Below are positions 1-10,847 of a stretch of DNA of 64,000 bases, one piece after another. The translations under genes and the position numbers were made by a program. Each line of letters starts with the position of its first letter. Position 1 is the stretch's first letter. The notes under the pieces are model-generated. The model did no database searches and had not been told where the DNA came from. It worked only from the letters and a program-made list of their open reading frames with translations. The DNA lies in the NCBI RefSeq assembly GCF_000699445.3, contig NC_067202.1, positions 15,777,924-15,841,923 on the forward strand, read 5' to 3'. The stretch is from Schistosoma haematobium (lineage: Eukaryota; Platyhelminthes; Trematoda; Strigeidida; Schistosomatidae).

Positions 1-107
1 AAAATGTTATTCAAGGAGTATAATCCAGTGAAATAAATTTGGAAAGAGGAAAAAACAAGGGACATGAAGAATTCGGAAGATTAGAATTTAGGAGATTACA
101 AAGAGCG

Positions 108-475
108 AATGCACTTGTGCCATTGCAAACGATTTTCAGTCATGTCATTCAGGGTCCCTAACCATCGGTTGCTATCATCTCGCGGTCCCCAACCAGGTAG
201 TTTACACTTACCAGCATGGCTCAGTTCACTTGTCAGTGACTTCAAGGACTGATGCCATGTTTTGGTTTGACCGCCCCTAACTTTCTTCTAACTATCTCCA
301 ACACCGATTAGCATTGCACGTCGTGGGAATCGGTGTTCAGGCATACGTAACACGTGACCCAACCATCTCAGTCGATGAAGATTCACAAACTTATCAACTG
401 ATTTACCAACATTCCCTAGTACCCTGTGTCTAACCTCACTATTGCTTACCCAGTGATCCCAGCTTTAAGCAAACA
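108..475 (-). repeat. RTE-like retrotransposon, truncated 3' fragment
   Basis: Read on the minus strand this matches the 3' coding end of the near-complete element at 38972-42805: the [16 protein letters not shown] segment, the GWKK-type segment and the last codons, with small indels. It lies downstream of the CSRNP stop codon. Confidence 0.75.
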
Positions 476-650
476 ATATAAATATAAATATAACTAATGA
501 CATGAAAAACAATGAATTATGTGAAAATAGCGTAAAATGTACACTCTGAAAAATCATTTTAAAGAAAAGAATATTAAAAGTGATTTGAACAATTTGGATT
601 GTGGCTAGTGGGATCTAACTGTTAGGTTACAGATCCGAATCCTGTTTCAT

Positions 651-1388
651 TTATTCCAGTTCAGGTAACCGGGTAGTTTCACTAGCTATCATGCATAAAG
701 TGTGGCTCAAAGTACTATGTACAGGGTTCTGTGCTTGGTGAATTGCATGGAAAAATATTAGTGTGGATGAAAACACAAGAAAACGATATATAGTAATCGC
801 ATAACAACAATCATTAAACAAATCACCTTTATTATCGGCATTCATAATAGAAGTAACAGGCCAACAAGTATTTGATTTCGCATATTCAAACTCATTGGGG
901 ACTTCAGATAATTGCTTAACACTTGAACTGGACTTAGTCACATCGCAAACAACAGGATCTACTGTTAAGATATGCTTAAGAATGCTATCAACATTTTTTG
1001 GATGATTATTTCTCATCTCCATGGGAAAATTATCACCGTCACATGATCCTGTGGTATCAGCTGAACGTGATCTTCGTCGATGAATGATTATTGTCACAGA
1101 TTGAGAATCCTTATTGATATTATTATCATTGTTATTAATTACTGAAATATCCAATAATGAATCATCATTTGAAATTCCATTTGTAAAACATGATCTAGGT
1201 GCTTCAGGAATATCACTAGTTGTAATATAATTATCATCCTGTAAAGCACATTCTGTAAGTGGAACTTTTGGAATATACATCGGACCTGACTGTTTACTAA
1301 GGGGTGTTTGTTCGTTATTTGTCAATCGATTCCGATCACGAGTAGATTTTCGAGTGTTATTGGGTGATTCTTCATCTGGTGACAACGT
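651..1388 (-). CDS. CSRNP-like gene, terminal coding exon
   Basis: The acceptor is TTCTAG before 1388. It joins exon 4 in phase 0 and reads TLSPDEESPNN onward, Ser/Asn/Asp-rich, to a TAA at 653-651. An AATAAA on the same strand (655-650) overlaps the stop codon. The last 50 or so residues (from about 825 down) change in character and adjoin a tRNA-like repeat around 600-660. A possible donor near 824 means the true C-terminus may lie elsewhere. Confidence 0.6.
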   Translation of the reverse strand, partial: TLSPDEESPNNTRKSTRDRNRLTNNEQTPLSKQSGPMYIPKVPLTECALQDDNYITTSDIPEAPRSCFTNGISNDDSLLDISVINNNDNNINKDSQSVTIIIHRRRSRSADTTGSCDGDNFPMEMRNNHPKNVDSILKHILTVDPVVCDVTKSSSSVKQLSEVPNEFEYAKSNTCWPVTSIMNADNKGDLFNDCCYAITIYRFLVFSSTLIFFHAIHQAQNPVHSTLSHTLCMIASETTRLPELE

Positions 1389-4300
1389 CTAGAATGGCAA
1401 TTTTAAGGAAAATAACCACACTCATAAGAAACGGATGGTGGGAATATTATATTAAATCAAAAAATGAATGATATGAAAACATGAATTACTAATAAATTCA
1501 GATGCGTTGTCGATGGGGATTTATCACAATTACAGACCGTTATCAGTTGTGAAAGTATTGGAAGCTAGGGAGGACCTGATGGACGTTTAGTCTAAGTTTG
1601 TAGTTTTCACCTCGATGTGGTGATCAGGCTTGAATATCATGATAATCCAACCGAGGTACATTGACTAAGACACCCATTCCTTTATGACCTATCATGCTTT
1701 CAGGTCAGTTAGAGAGCGGTAAGAATAAAAGCTATAAATTTATGGTTTGGAGGTGAAATCTCACTGCTAACTGTGCTGGGGTGTGAAGTCAAAAAGGTGT
1801 TCCCCTCAATCACCATCTATAGCAACCGTGAATTCGCACAACGCGGATTTAGTAAACGTCTCCACTAAAAGCAGTGCACCTAAACTCATTACATGGACTA
1901 CCGTGCAAGTGCCAAGGTGTTAAATTTAAGCTATCTCACCAAAAACCACTTACAGAAATCTTATGTGACCGACCTCATACAGTTGTACAACTTCTAATGG
2001 CGTCAACGACAACAGATGGATTTAGTTAAAGTTCTAGATTCGTTATTTTTTTCACTGGAAAGCCGACATTGGTTTTCTTTTATAGGATTATTACAAGTCA
2101 ATTTTGACATATAATTATTTTGTAATCATGTAAAAAAACTTAGACTGTTTTTTTTAACCATTGATTGAGAAACGTCTAATACTCGAAAAGTATATGATTA
2201 AATTGTTACCTAGAACCATCAGTTTTATCGTTATGACCGAATCCAGTAAATATGTCAATTTCAACGAAAAATCTACTAGGTCGAAGAGTAGTAGACGATA
2301 ACCAATTGAGTGAAAATGAGCAATTACATAATATTCCACAATTAAAGAACGATTTCATCTGCATTAAGAACAAATTATGGTGAGTAGAGTAAGAATCTTT
2401 CAATAAAATGCCGTAAGATGAGACTATAATTCACAGAATCCTTCTGATATTTGAAACTATCACTAGAGTTTTATCAGAGATTAAAACTGGTTACAAAATG
2501 AGACATGCCATTTATCGCTTCCTATTAATTAATACAGTTCCTTAAATCCACTACTGCAGTTGGGGATGAGGAAAATCCAATCGCCCTCTTGAAATACTCT
2601 TATGTAGTCATACATTCATAACCACTACCGACAAAGTCCTATTCACCAAGTTCACGTAGGAGGGGTGCTTTTTACATGAGATAATGAAGAGTGAATGTCC
2701 GGAGATTGAACTGAGTTGATGAGTACGGAAGGTTCACATACGGATGTTGGAGAAGCCCGAATTTAAAACAACTATATTTAGTCGTCAGGATCTTGAAGGA
2801 GTTAATGCGAGTGAACTTACTTCTGATCACTAGCTGCCATGAGACAGAATCTCCTGATGTTGTTTGACTTTTTTGTAGATAGGATCTCTGAGTTCAAGGT
2901 TCAGGAAGTACCCTCGTAATAAAACCACTTGCTTCCCTTTGGGCACCCGGAGTAATGTTCTAGCCTTTACGAAAAAACTAGGATACTATTTTTGGAGCCA
3001 GATTTCAAGTGAATCAAATGAATAAATGATCTCCAGTTATCAATGGATTTATTTTTATTTTTGATAAATTTCAGATGATACACGCATAACTCTGACAATA
3101 AAATAAATGTTTTACTCTGTAAGTAATTCTAACAACACTGGCTCGCAGATTCTCCGCATCATTACTCCATCTAATTTCATCTTGGTAACCACTAAATAAT
3201 AGTAATAACTAACCTTAGTAAAAATAGTTTAACAAGTTGCATTACGATAACTAACACATGTAACACGGATTTTTACCATATAATTAGTTGATGAGAGTTT
3301 GTGAGGCGACAAAACTAATAGACAATAATACAGTTGTGAAAATGAACGGAGAATATGATTAATTACATACTAAAAGTCATTTCTTGCAAAAAAACTAGCA
3401 TACGTGAACCGGATAGTTGTGGTAACGCCTCAGACTGTGAACTGAGTGATGCGAATTCAAATCTGTCAGGAAGTATCAGCTACACCAAGACTGAAGGTAC
3501 GCCTTATTAACGTTTCAATAAGGACTAATCATAAGGCCTAAGGTTTTCTGGGGAATACCTTCAACCACATAACACATTGCGGTTCGTATCGTGTTACATA
3601 GTATATAAATGAAAAAGCTAGGACTTCGTCCCTTTGTCGATATAAACAACACAACACTTCTGTAGTTGAACATGTTTATGTATGAATACACAATTTTCTG
3701 TTTAAATAAATTAACAGAAAAAACAAACTGCTCACTAAATCGATTATCAATGGAGAGCCAGAAAAGCTAAGAGATGGGACGACAGAATTTTGTACAACTT
3801 GATTATCAGCACTGTTATTATGATTTGAAACTAAACGACTTCTTTTCAAAGGCTTGGAACATGGACTATGATCCGACCAATTATCTTCGGTTATATCTAT
3901 AGGAGATATATTGTAGTCCTTTATGTGTGTTACATCTGTACATGAAGTTAAAAGAAACTGATTGTCCAAAGATAAGTTCAATTGTTGGACTGGTTCAGAA
4001 TATTTATTACCGGACAAAGAAATAGGACTATTTGGTGACATTGTCATTGTTTTGGAATAGTCCAAACAGAGTGAACAAGCACCGTTCGGAGTACTAAGCA
4101 CTGCTTCTGACATATCCAGTGGAGATTTAACAGGCTGAACAGAATTATCACTGGCCAACTAGCAGTAAAATTGAAAAGAAACATTATTATGATACATAAA
4201 CAACAAATATACATGAAAAAAATTAAAACGAGACAAATGTTTGTGTAAAAAATACAACAAAACAATGTATACAACAAGTCTAAGTGTCACAAAGCATTTT

Positions 4301-7300
4301 ATTCAAGTTAAAGACTTTGATTAGTTTGAGAATGATTTCCGTGGTCAAGTAATCTTCGTAAATATTTATATGAGTAAACGGAATGCAACCAACAAATCTT
4401 CGTTTGTACGAGGTGTAATGTTTTAACTTTGTACCGTGCAAATTGCAGTGGTTACCGTACAAACAGCAGGACCGCGGATACAAGGTCGTCACATACATAA
4501 CAGATGTGACACAGACAGAACAAACATGAATATGACAGAATTACATTGTTTAACTTGCATACACAGAAACAATAGCACTGACGGTTAAAAATTCCTTAAC
4601 TAATCAGAACAATTCTGATGTATACTGGGATGAAAAGATAAGCTCATAATGACATGACAGACGATGAAGTTCTAACTATGTTTGGATGAAGAATAAAAAT
4701 TAGCATTTCCCAGTGCAACAAAGTATCCAACAGAAGACACACTATCAGGGAGGGCGACTGTGTAGATGAAAATTTTCTGACCATAGGTACCTTTGAAGCA
4801 TTATTAACATTTCGTAGGTAATGTTACGCTTAGGGATATAGTGATAGTCAAATATGGCAAACCGGTTGACGAGACTGTGAATCGTCGGCTGAAATGGTCG
4901 ACATATGCGTTACGTATCCTTAAACACCATCTGCCTCGACACAGGATGTTTCTTGATATGGTGATAGGTTAGAAGAAACGTAAGGGCGGTCGAACCAAAG
5001 CATGACATCAGCCCATAAAGTGATTGATTGTTGAAGTGGCCTAAGTTGATCGATGCACTCTACTTGGCAAGGGTGCATTTGTTTGCCACGATTAGCGGTT
5101 AGTGTTGAGTGACATGACTCGGAATAAGTCACAATGGTACACATCTTCTTACCTTCCATTAAATCCTGGGTTTCTCATAGGCTAAATTCATTCATTTTTT
5201 GACCATATTTTCAATGTCTGGTGTTTTTCACTATTATCGTTGATACAATTAATTCAACTCCTTTGTTACCAATCAGTTGGATTTTAGCTTTTCGTTCTGA
5301 TATGATATTGGGACTTGAGCTGATGTGAATTTGTATCAGGCTCTATATTGATTATGACTAACTAGAGTTACAAGAATACATGAATCACAACACGGTTCAG
5401 ACGAAGTCTCCGCGTTACTGAATACAGCAGTTTAGGAATCGCAATACACGACCAAGCTTATTTTCATTGGTCACATAAAAAATACAAAGTGTTCCTATTT
5501 AATCCCCAAAACTGCCCAGTTATGTTTCCTAGTTTTACTCCAGATTAACTGAAGTACACAATATTAGATGTTACAGAGCCTTTTTTCAATCCTAATCATA
5601 ATATTTGAACACGAAACTCGCACTAACGACGAAATAGGTCTGATAAAAACAGAATAATATCCTATCAACTTACACGTGCCAATACATGTTGAGTATGTGT
5701 ACGGACTTGTTCACGAGAGAACTCATTACGACCATTTGGGTTGCGACAACCGTTGGCTGCACAAGAACAAGGAAAGGATGCTCGATCAACCTGCATTATG
5801 ACAGAACGAAAAACAACGAATTAATAATCTGTCTCCTACGATCCGATGCCAGTTGATACCGAACATATTTGTTGTCTTTTGAGATAATTTTTTTCATTTA
5901 ATCATTGGTAAATAATCCTAAAGCCACGCTAATTTTGGAAGTCAATAGTGAATTCTATGGGATGCAGTTATACTGTTTACAGTATAAGTTTATTGTGAAT
6001 GATACAGCACATTTTCCATAATACACCATAAAACAGTTTATCAAGTTCATGTTGAACTGAGAGGTAGTTACAAGTGAAGTATTTATTTAAGTGCTTAGCA
6101 ATTTCTTAATAATGTAATGATAATAGTAGTAGTAATGAAATGAAGTATACTTGTATGAGTGCTGGTGGCGCTAACAGACAACTTTATACAAAGAATATGA
6201 GACGAAAATTCTGACCTGAAATTCATTGAGTTGAAGCCGAATGGCAAAATTATTGTTTTACCGTTTAACTAGTATTTATGGGCTGTTAATCTCTACATAT
6301 TTGCAATGATTATAGTAATATTAATGCCTCTGACTTGAATAAGGTTAGTTCCACTTAAAAACAAACATATTAACTCAGCTACAAAGCAAAACTAAACTAA
6401 AAAACATGTTAGCTGAATATCACCAACTAATCACTAATCACCATCATCATTATAAGAATAGGTATTTTATTTTACTTTACCATAATGATAAAAGTATTTT
6501 CGTAAAGTAGTTTACTAAATGCTCTCGAATTACAAGCTTCGTGTGTTTTACGTCTTTAATACAACTACAGTTCTTTTGTCTTTATGATACTTGAGGAATG
6601 GACTACTTATCAGTTAACATTCTTACAGATTATTAACAACTAATATGGTTTTACAGGGTTGAAATATGTTGCTTTTAAAAAACAAACGAATTCATTACTT
6701 AGCTGAAGCAGTATGTGAACGCTACTCTGTTTAATAATTTAAATAGAGGAAAAAAGCATGCCCATATAATTTTTCACGTGATCCAAACTAATAAATCATA
6801 TAAACACTGTGATGATAAGTCAAACTAGCTATCACGTAAAAGCAACTAGGTTAGGTTCAGTAATAAGCAATTAGATTACATTAACTTTACCTGACAAGGA
6901 ATTCCATCATCTGCGCATGAGCATTGACCAGGTATACATGAATTCTTTGGACCACAGTTGCAACCAACACGGGAGCGCATAGCCCGTATAAACGAACACA
7001 CAAGACGTTCGGATTCATCAATTTCCACAACACCTAAAGTGAAGGTACATGGAGAATATTTTTAATTTAAGGGAAATACCATAGTGACATTCAGAGTTTT
7101 GAAATAACAAAAACCATATGTTACTACCAAATTATTAGCAATCACCCGTTCCTAACAAGTTCCAACTTCAGGAATAGGGAGTAACGCTTGACCCGGCTAC
7201 CTGACTACCTTACCAGTGGACATAAGTGAATCAAAGTGCTATGTCAGCTACCACAGGAAATAATTGAAAACTGCTGTTGCTTGTGGGAAAGTTAAGATTC

Positions 7301-9302
7301 CGACCGTGTATTGGGTACATAAATGGCTGAGTACCACCGAAATCACAAAATTTACAATACGATGATATCCGTAAGTTTATTTTGGAGGCCAATTAATTAT
7401 GATAAATGTTTTCAAACTGATCAATAGTAAAAAATGTATCTTGGTAGATCCCATATATGAATTTAAACGACTCATACGCAAATCGAAGCTAATTCTACCA
7501 AATGAAGGGTGGTAAGCAACGAAAGTAATATGGACCGAAGAGATATTGGTGATGAGACTTTGCAAAATTATCAAAAATAATGACTCTGATAGTTGATGAA
7601 ATTAGCGCACAAAAAGACGAACCAGTGACTCACTTCAAGACTAACTAGACCGATGGACAGAACACTGAGTATTTTTGGCTGAGTTCCAACTGCCTTTTCA
7701 GCAGTCTATCCATATCGAGCCTTCATATTTTTAGCAAAATTAAAACTATAACTTGAAGCAAGAAAGTAGATCACAAGAGGTTATCTTAGTATTTCGAGAG
7801 TACCATCTAAATGGCCAAAACTCAAGTCTGAGTTTCCATTTTGAACGCAATTTCATGTAATTAGTCTCAAGCGTTATGATTTATGAGCAAGGACTGTAAA
7901 CATTTCTGTAACATCACATTTAAATAAGAATTGCAACCAGAAAGGCAAAAGAATCAAATTATCTTTTAAGCCTGACCATGGTTAAATAGGACTATGGGTT
8001 CGATAACACAAATTATCACGAAGTGTAATCACTAGCTCACAGATTTGGTAAAACTAAAGGCACGGAAGCAAAGTGGTACATTTCTGTTGCATTAATTTTC
8101 TTGACACAAAACCTGTATGTGAGTGCAGAACAAATAAATTAACAGTGTCAACAATGTAAAATCGGTCAATTTCAGCAGTGACAAATTAGTCGACATTAAT
8201 TGTACAATTAATTTCTTCTACAGAAACTTACCAAGTTTATAGATTATGAAGCTGAAATCTACTATTAACATGTCAGAGGCTTGACACGGTCGCTCAAATC
8301 GCTCCGCCAAATCATCTTACGTATATGAGATTTTGTAAATGACAACATTAAAAGCTATCATAGTAAAACATATGCGAAGACAAGAGACAGATCATAAACA
8401 CTAAGTAAACACTTACCGGATGATCTCAAAAGTCTTATTCTTGCAGCTGAGTGTATAGGCATCAACTTTTCTCGCGAATTATTTTGTGTACGTTTAGATG
8501 AGTTTACAGAAGGAACATAATCAAGAGAAGCTTCAGAGTCTGTATCCAAAGAATCAAGTGAGTTGCATATATTGTTGTTGACTAAAGATTCATCCAAAGT
8601 GTGGAGAAACCTTCTTGGTGAAGGAGGGGACAAACAAGGTGGAGGAGGAGTAGCGTAAGAACTAAGAATAGCGTTGTCTGTTTGATCGACAGAATTAACC
8701 TTGTCGTAACTGATTTGCGGAGACAGTGGTGGAGGTGGTGACAAAATTGGTACACGACATGAATCACCGGGACTACGACTACATAGTCCATTTGCACGCT
8801 TACCTTTTCCTCTAATCTTATTCTTGCCACGTCCGCGACCAGATATATTGGCGACAAACTGACATTTTTGGGAGAACAGTTTTTGTTGTCTGCGTCGGAG
8901 TTTCTGTAAAATTCTATGCTGCCGAAGATCTAGCCGAGAAACACTAAAGTGTTTTTGTGCCATACCAAGAGTGCACCAGCCATTGTCAGGAATCGATGAA
9001 AAGCCTTGTTGACGTGCGAACGAATACACAGTAACACCAGAAAATCTAATAGACTTTCCAACATTATCCTTGCACTTGCTTTCTTCTCGATTGGTATGAC
9101 AAGTGCTATTATGAGAAGGAGGATACTCCTGTGAAAGATGTGGTGTTGTGGAACAGCAACTAGATGACTGTACCGAAGGAGAACACGATTCATGATCGGT
9201 CTGCGAATTCAGGAGAATCTCAGTCTCATTGCTGGTAATCGCCGTCTTATCAACACCGATCACCGAAGCCAAGCAACAATCTGATTCAACAGTCGTGCGC
9301 AT
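651..9302 (-). CDS. CSRNP/AXUD1-like cysteine/serine-rich nuclear protein, five coding exons
   Basis: Spliced model: 9302-8417, 7033-6891, 5790-5674, 4158-3736, 1388-651 (2,307 nt, 768 residues plus stop). Every junction has GT/AG and matching phase. Residues about 84-143 contain VRF-type and TVYSFARQQGF motifs followed by CTLGMA and a basic helix, the N-terminal signature of the CSRNP family. Residues about 308-382 hold the Cys-rich block (VGCNCG, CSCADDGIPCQVDR, GCRNPNGRNEF, QVRTHTQHVL), matching the CSRNP Cys domain. Known family members are nuclear transcriptional activators induced by Axin or TGF-beta and linked to apoptosis and development. The rest is Ser/Asn-rich and poorly conserved. 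An in-frame TAA lies at 9312-9314 just before the ATG. The last 50 or so residues look unlike the rest and may come from a repeat. Family assignment is firm; exact orthology and the C-terminus are less certain. Confidence 0.85.
1599..2035 (+). repeat. RTE-like retrotransposon, decayed 5' leader copy
   Basis: The ACCTCGATGTGGTGATCAGG segment, the GGTCAGTT...AGAGCGGTAAGA segment and TGTGACCGACCTCATACAGT align with the leader of the full element (about 38990-39375). No coding part of that element follows, so this is an isolated 5' piece inside the last CSRNP intron. Confidence 0.6.
2600..2960 (+). repeat. Dispersed repeat of about 480 bp, strongly decayed copy
   Basis: It retains the GAATGTCCGG block, the CTGCCATGAGACAG...CTCCTGATGTTG block and the ACTTGCTTCCCTTTGGGCAC block in the same order as the better copies at 27702-28175 and 51420-51958. 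It lies in the last intron of the CSRNP-like gene. Confidence 0.5.
3405..3510 (+). repeat. tRNA-like SINE fragment
   Basis: GTGGTAACGCCTCAGAC resembles a Pol III A-box region, and GCGAATTCAAATC about 30 bases later resembles a B box. The segment through GGAAGTATCAG recurs at 34901-34990. Only two copies are visible, so family assignment is weak. Confidence 0.35.
3736..4158 (-). CDS. CSRNP-like gene, coding exon 4
   Basis: 141 residues in phase 0, Ser/Asn/Pro-rich, containing SPCSKPLKRSRL, a short basic patch. The acceptor is CTAG before 4158. The first codon is TTG (Leu) inside the exon, not a start. The donor is taken as GTGAGC after 3736; the open frame runs on to 3676 but would end in a hydrophobic tail that does not fit the protein. 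No domain is recognised. Confidence 0.7.
4860..5165 (+). repeat. RTE-like retrotransposon, diverged 3' coding fragment
   Basis: Reading +1 gives a degenerate match to the C-terminal region of the 39-42 kb element: a WxxxALRIL...HHLPRHRM-like segment and then KKRKGGRTKAxHQ, with internal stops. It is more diverged than the other copies. It sits in the third CSRNP intron, sense to the element and antisense to the host gene. Confidence 0.5.
5674..5790 (-). CDS. CSRNP-like gene, coding exon 3 (second half of Cys-rich domain)
   Basis: The acceptor is TGCAG before 5790 and the donor GTAAGT follows 5674. It encodes 39 residues in phase 0, starting VDRASFPCSC and containing GCRNPNGRNEF and VRTHTQHVL. 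The NPxGRxEFxxxxVRTH pattern is the most diagnostic part of the CSRNP family. Confidence 0.9.
5791..6890. other. CSRNP intron 2, no further features seen
   Basis: AT-rich intron between the two Cys-domain exons. No convincing ORF, repeat family or structural RNA was recognised. Confidence 0.5.
6891..7033 (-). CDS. CSRNP-like gene, coding exon 2 (first half of Cys-rich domain)
   Basis: The acceptor is TTTAG before 7033 and the donor GTAAAG follows 6891. It enters in phase 1 and leaves in phase 0. It encodes the stretch with VGCNCG, CIPGQCSCADD and GIPCQ, whose Cys spacing matches the first half of the CSRNP cysteine domain. It is too short and too interrupted to appear as a long ORF; it was found by reading the strand for the family motif. 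Confidence 0.87.
7034..8416. other. CSRNP intron 1, nothing recognised
   Basis: AT-rich intron. Short open stretches on the minus strand around 7377-7574 resemble nothing known. Confidence 0.5.
8417..9302 (-). CDS. CSRNP-like gene, coding exon 1
   Basis: The ATG is at 9302-9300. The exon encodes 295 residues plus one base and ends at a GTAAGT donor beginning at 8416. It contains the N-terminal CSRNP block (residues about 84-143), then a Gly/Arg/Lys-rich stretch (about 153-172) that could be a nuclear localisation signal, then a Pro/Ser-rich region. Just upstream of the ATG is a pyrimidine-rich run ending in AG (AG at 9312-9311), which could be a 5'UTR intron or spliced-leader acceptor. Confidence 0.87.
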
Positions 9303-10500
9303 TTTTACGCTTAAAGAAAATGACGAGCCTTTCGTGTACAGAACGCCTGAGTCGACCCATTCAAAGTAGCCTCCACATATATTATTTGAAGTTGCAACGT
9401 GTTAGTACTATATACAATACCTTGTTTGCAGAACCAATGTCTTAATTTTCAGTTTCAGTTTTGAAAGGAAAGGAGGCTGAGTGGCCCGTGTTAAACATGG
9501 TGATGTCGGTCTCTTAACTGATGTAACTTTACTTCGAATGGGTCGACAGACAGTGCTTGAATCATGCGTTGAGTTAATGAGTTATACGATGTCAGTAGCC
9601 AATAGGCAAGTAACTTGTTCTGGACTTGTGGACATTTTTAGAGTGTCCTCGTAAGTCCTCTTTTTCGAAAGACTGGAAAAATAAATTCATACCAAATAAA
9701 AATTTGTCACTAAGTAATTTAAAAACTATGATCGAGTCACCTTTGGTTTTTATATATGACTTCGGAAACACTGTTTAGTTGAGCCAGTCAATCATCGTAC
9801 AAAGCTTCGCTATACCGAAAATCAGGTCGGTTGCGGTTTCAAGAAGTTATTTTGAAAGACAGCTGTCCCTCCTCAGGTAGGGGATAGTCGTCAGTGTTAT
9901 CCGGAGTTCATACAACGGACAACACTGCGAAGTTGTGAGTGAAGGACAGCTGACAGATGCATTCTAAGTGAGTGCCGGTGTTAGACAAGGCTGATTTACT
10001 CTTCATTGCCTTATTTCTGTTATTTGACTGGGTTATAAAGACCTCAACATCTGGGGGGAAGCATGGAATACAATGTACAGCTTACATACAACTAGACGAT
10101 TTGAACTCAGATTGCTTGGCTCTTCGATCCTGTAGGGCCAGTGAAATGTCACTGAGCCCTAGCCAAATCATCCGGCAGTTGGATCACTGAATGTCGAACA
10201 GATCATCGCTCCCTGCCAAGGTCATGTACAAGCAACGCGCATTAGTTAATCATACGCCATGGACTGGCCCATGCGGCAGTGGTCTTACTTTCGCCTGTAT
10301 CTACCTTAACTAATATATTTCTGTAGTAACGTCCTTTGTGTTGTACAGTCTTCAAAGCATCTATAGTACCTTGTTACGTCAATGGGGGTAGTCCACGTAA
10401 GGTGCTGACCACGAGGTGTGACTTCGACGTTAGTTGGTTCGTCACACTATTCACGTCTAACTCGAGTCGGCCTCCAATCATTTCGACATAGATCATCTAC
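9303..10500. other. Region upstream of the CSRNP-like gene
   Basis: Presumed 5' flank of the CSRNP-like gene. A 57-codon open stretch on the plus strand (9481-9651) follows a TGA and is bounded by AG- and GTAAGT-like sites, but resembles nothing known. A 72-codon plus-strand ORF (9972-10190) is also unrecognised. No promoter element can be assigned. Confidence 0.3.
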
Positions 10501-10519
10501 GTTGGTGATCTACAATCCC

Positions 10520-10847
10520 ATAAATATCAAAAAACTCATGTCAGGACAAACAGTGCGGCGAAAGCCTCTGCGTCACTAGCCCTCTACATAAACAGGGGAG
10601 AATGCAAGATCCCAAAATACAACATGGAGAACACCAAACCCAATCACACTTGTTGGGGAAACTATTTAAGAGGTAGAATCTTTCACGTAACTGGACAACA
10701 TCGACAAACAAAGAGGATCTGATATAGATGTGAAGGCGATTAGTGGTAAGGCAAGGGCTTCATTCCTGCAACTGAAGAACATATGGACCTCAAAACAATC
10801 GTCAGTTAACATCGAAATCAAAATCTTCAATACAAACGTCAAGACAG
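10520..10847 (+). repeat. RTE-like retrotransposon fragment, left part (interrupted)
   Basis: Reading + from about 10730 gives KARASFLQLKNIW and IEIKIFNTNVKT, the region just before the LLYGAETW motif of a non-LTR reverse transcriptase C-terminus. The reading breaks at 10847 and resumes at 11892. A more intact relative of the right-hand part lies at 58935-59395. Confidence 0.65.
10839..10847 (+). repeat. Target-site duplication, left copy (9 bp)
   Basis: TCAAGACAG occurs directly before the inserted element and again at 11883-11891 directly after it. Removing the insert plus one copy restores the continuity of the host retrotransposon fragment. Confidence 0.75.

Noticed and set aside
4044..4277. 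77-codon hydrophobic minus-strand ORF
   Set aside because: Crosses the exon 4 acceptor in a different frame from the CSRNP reading.
8582..9193. Overlapping minus-strand ORFs in other frames of CSRNP exon 1
   Set aside because: They are shadows of the 314-codon frame that carries the family motifs.
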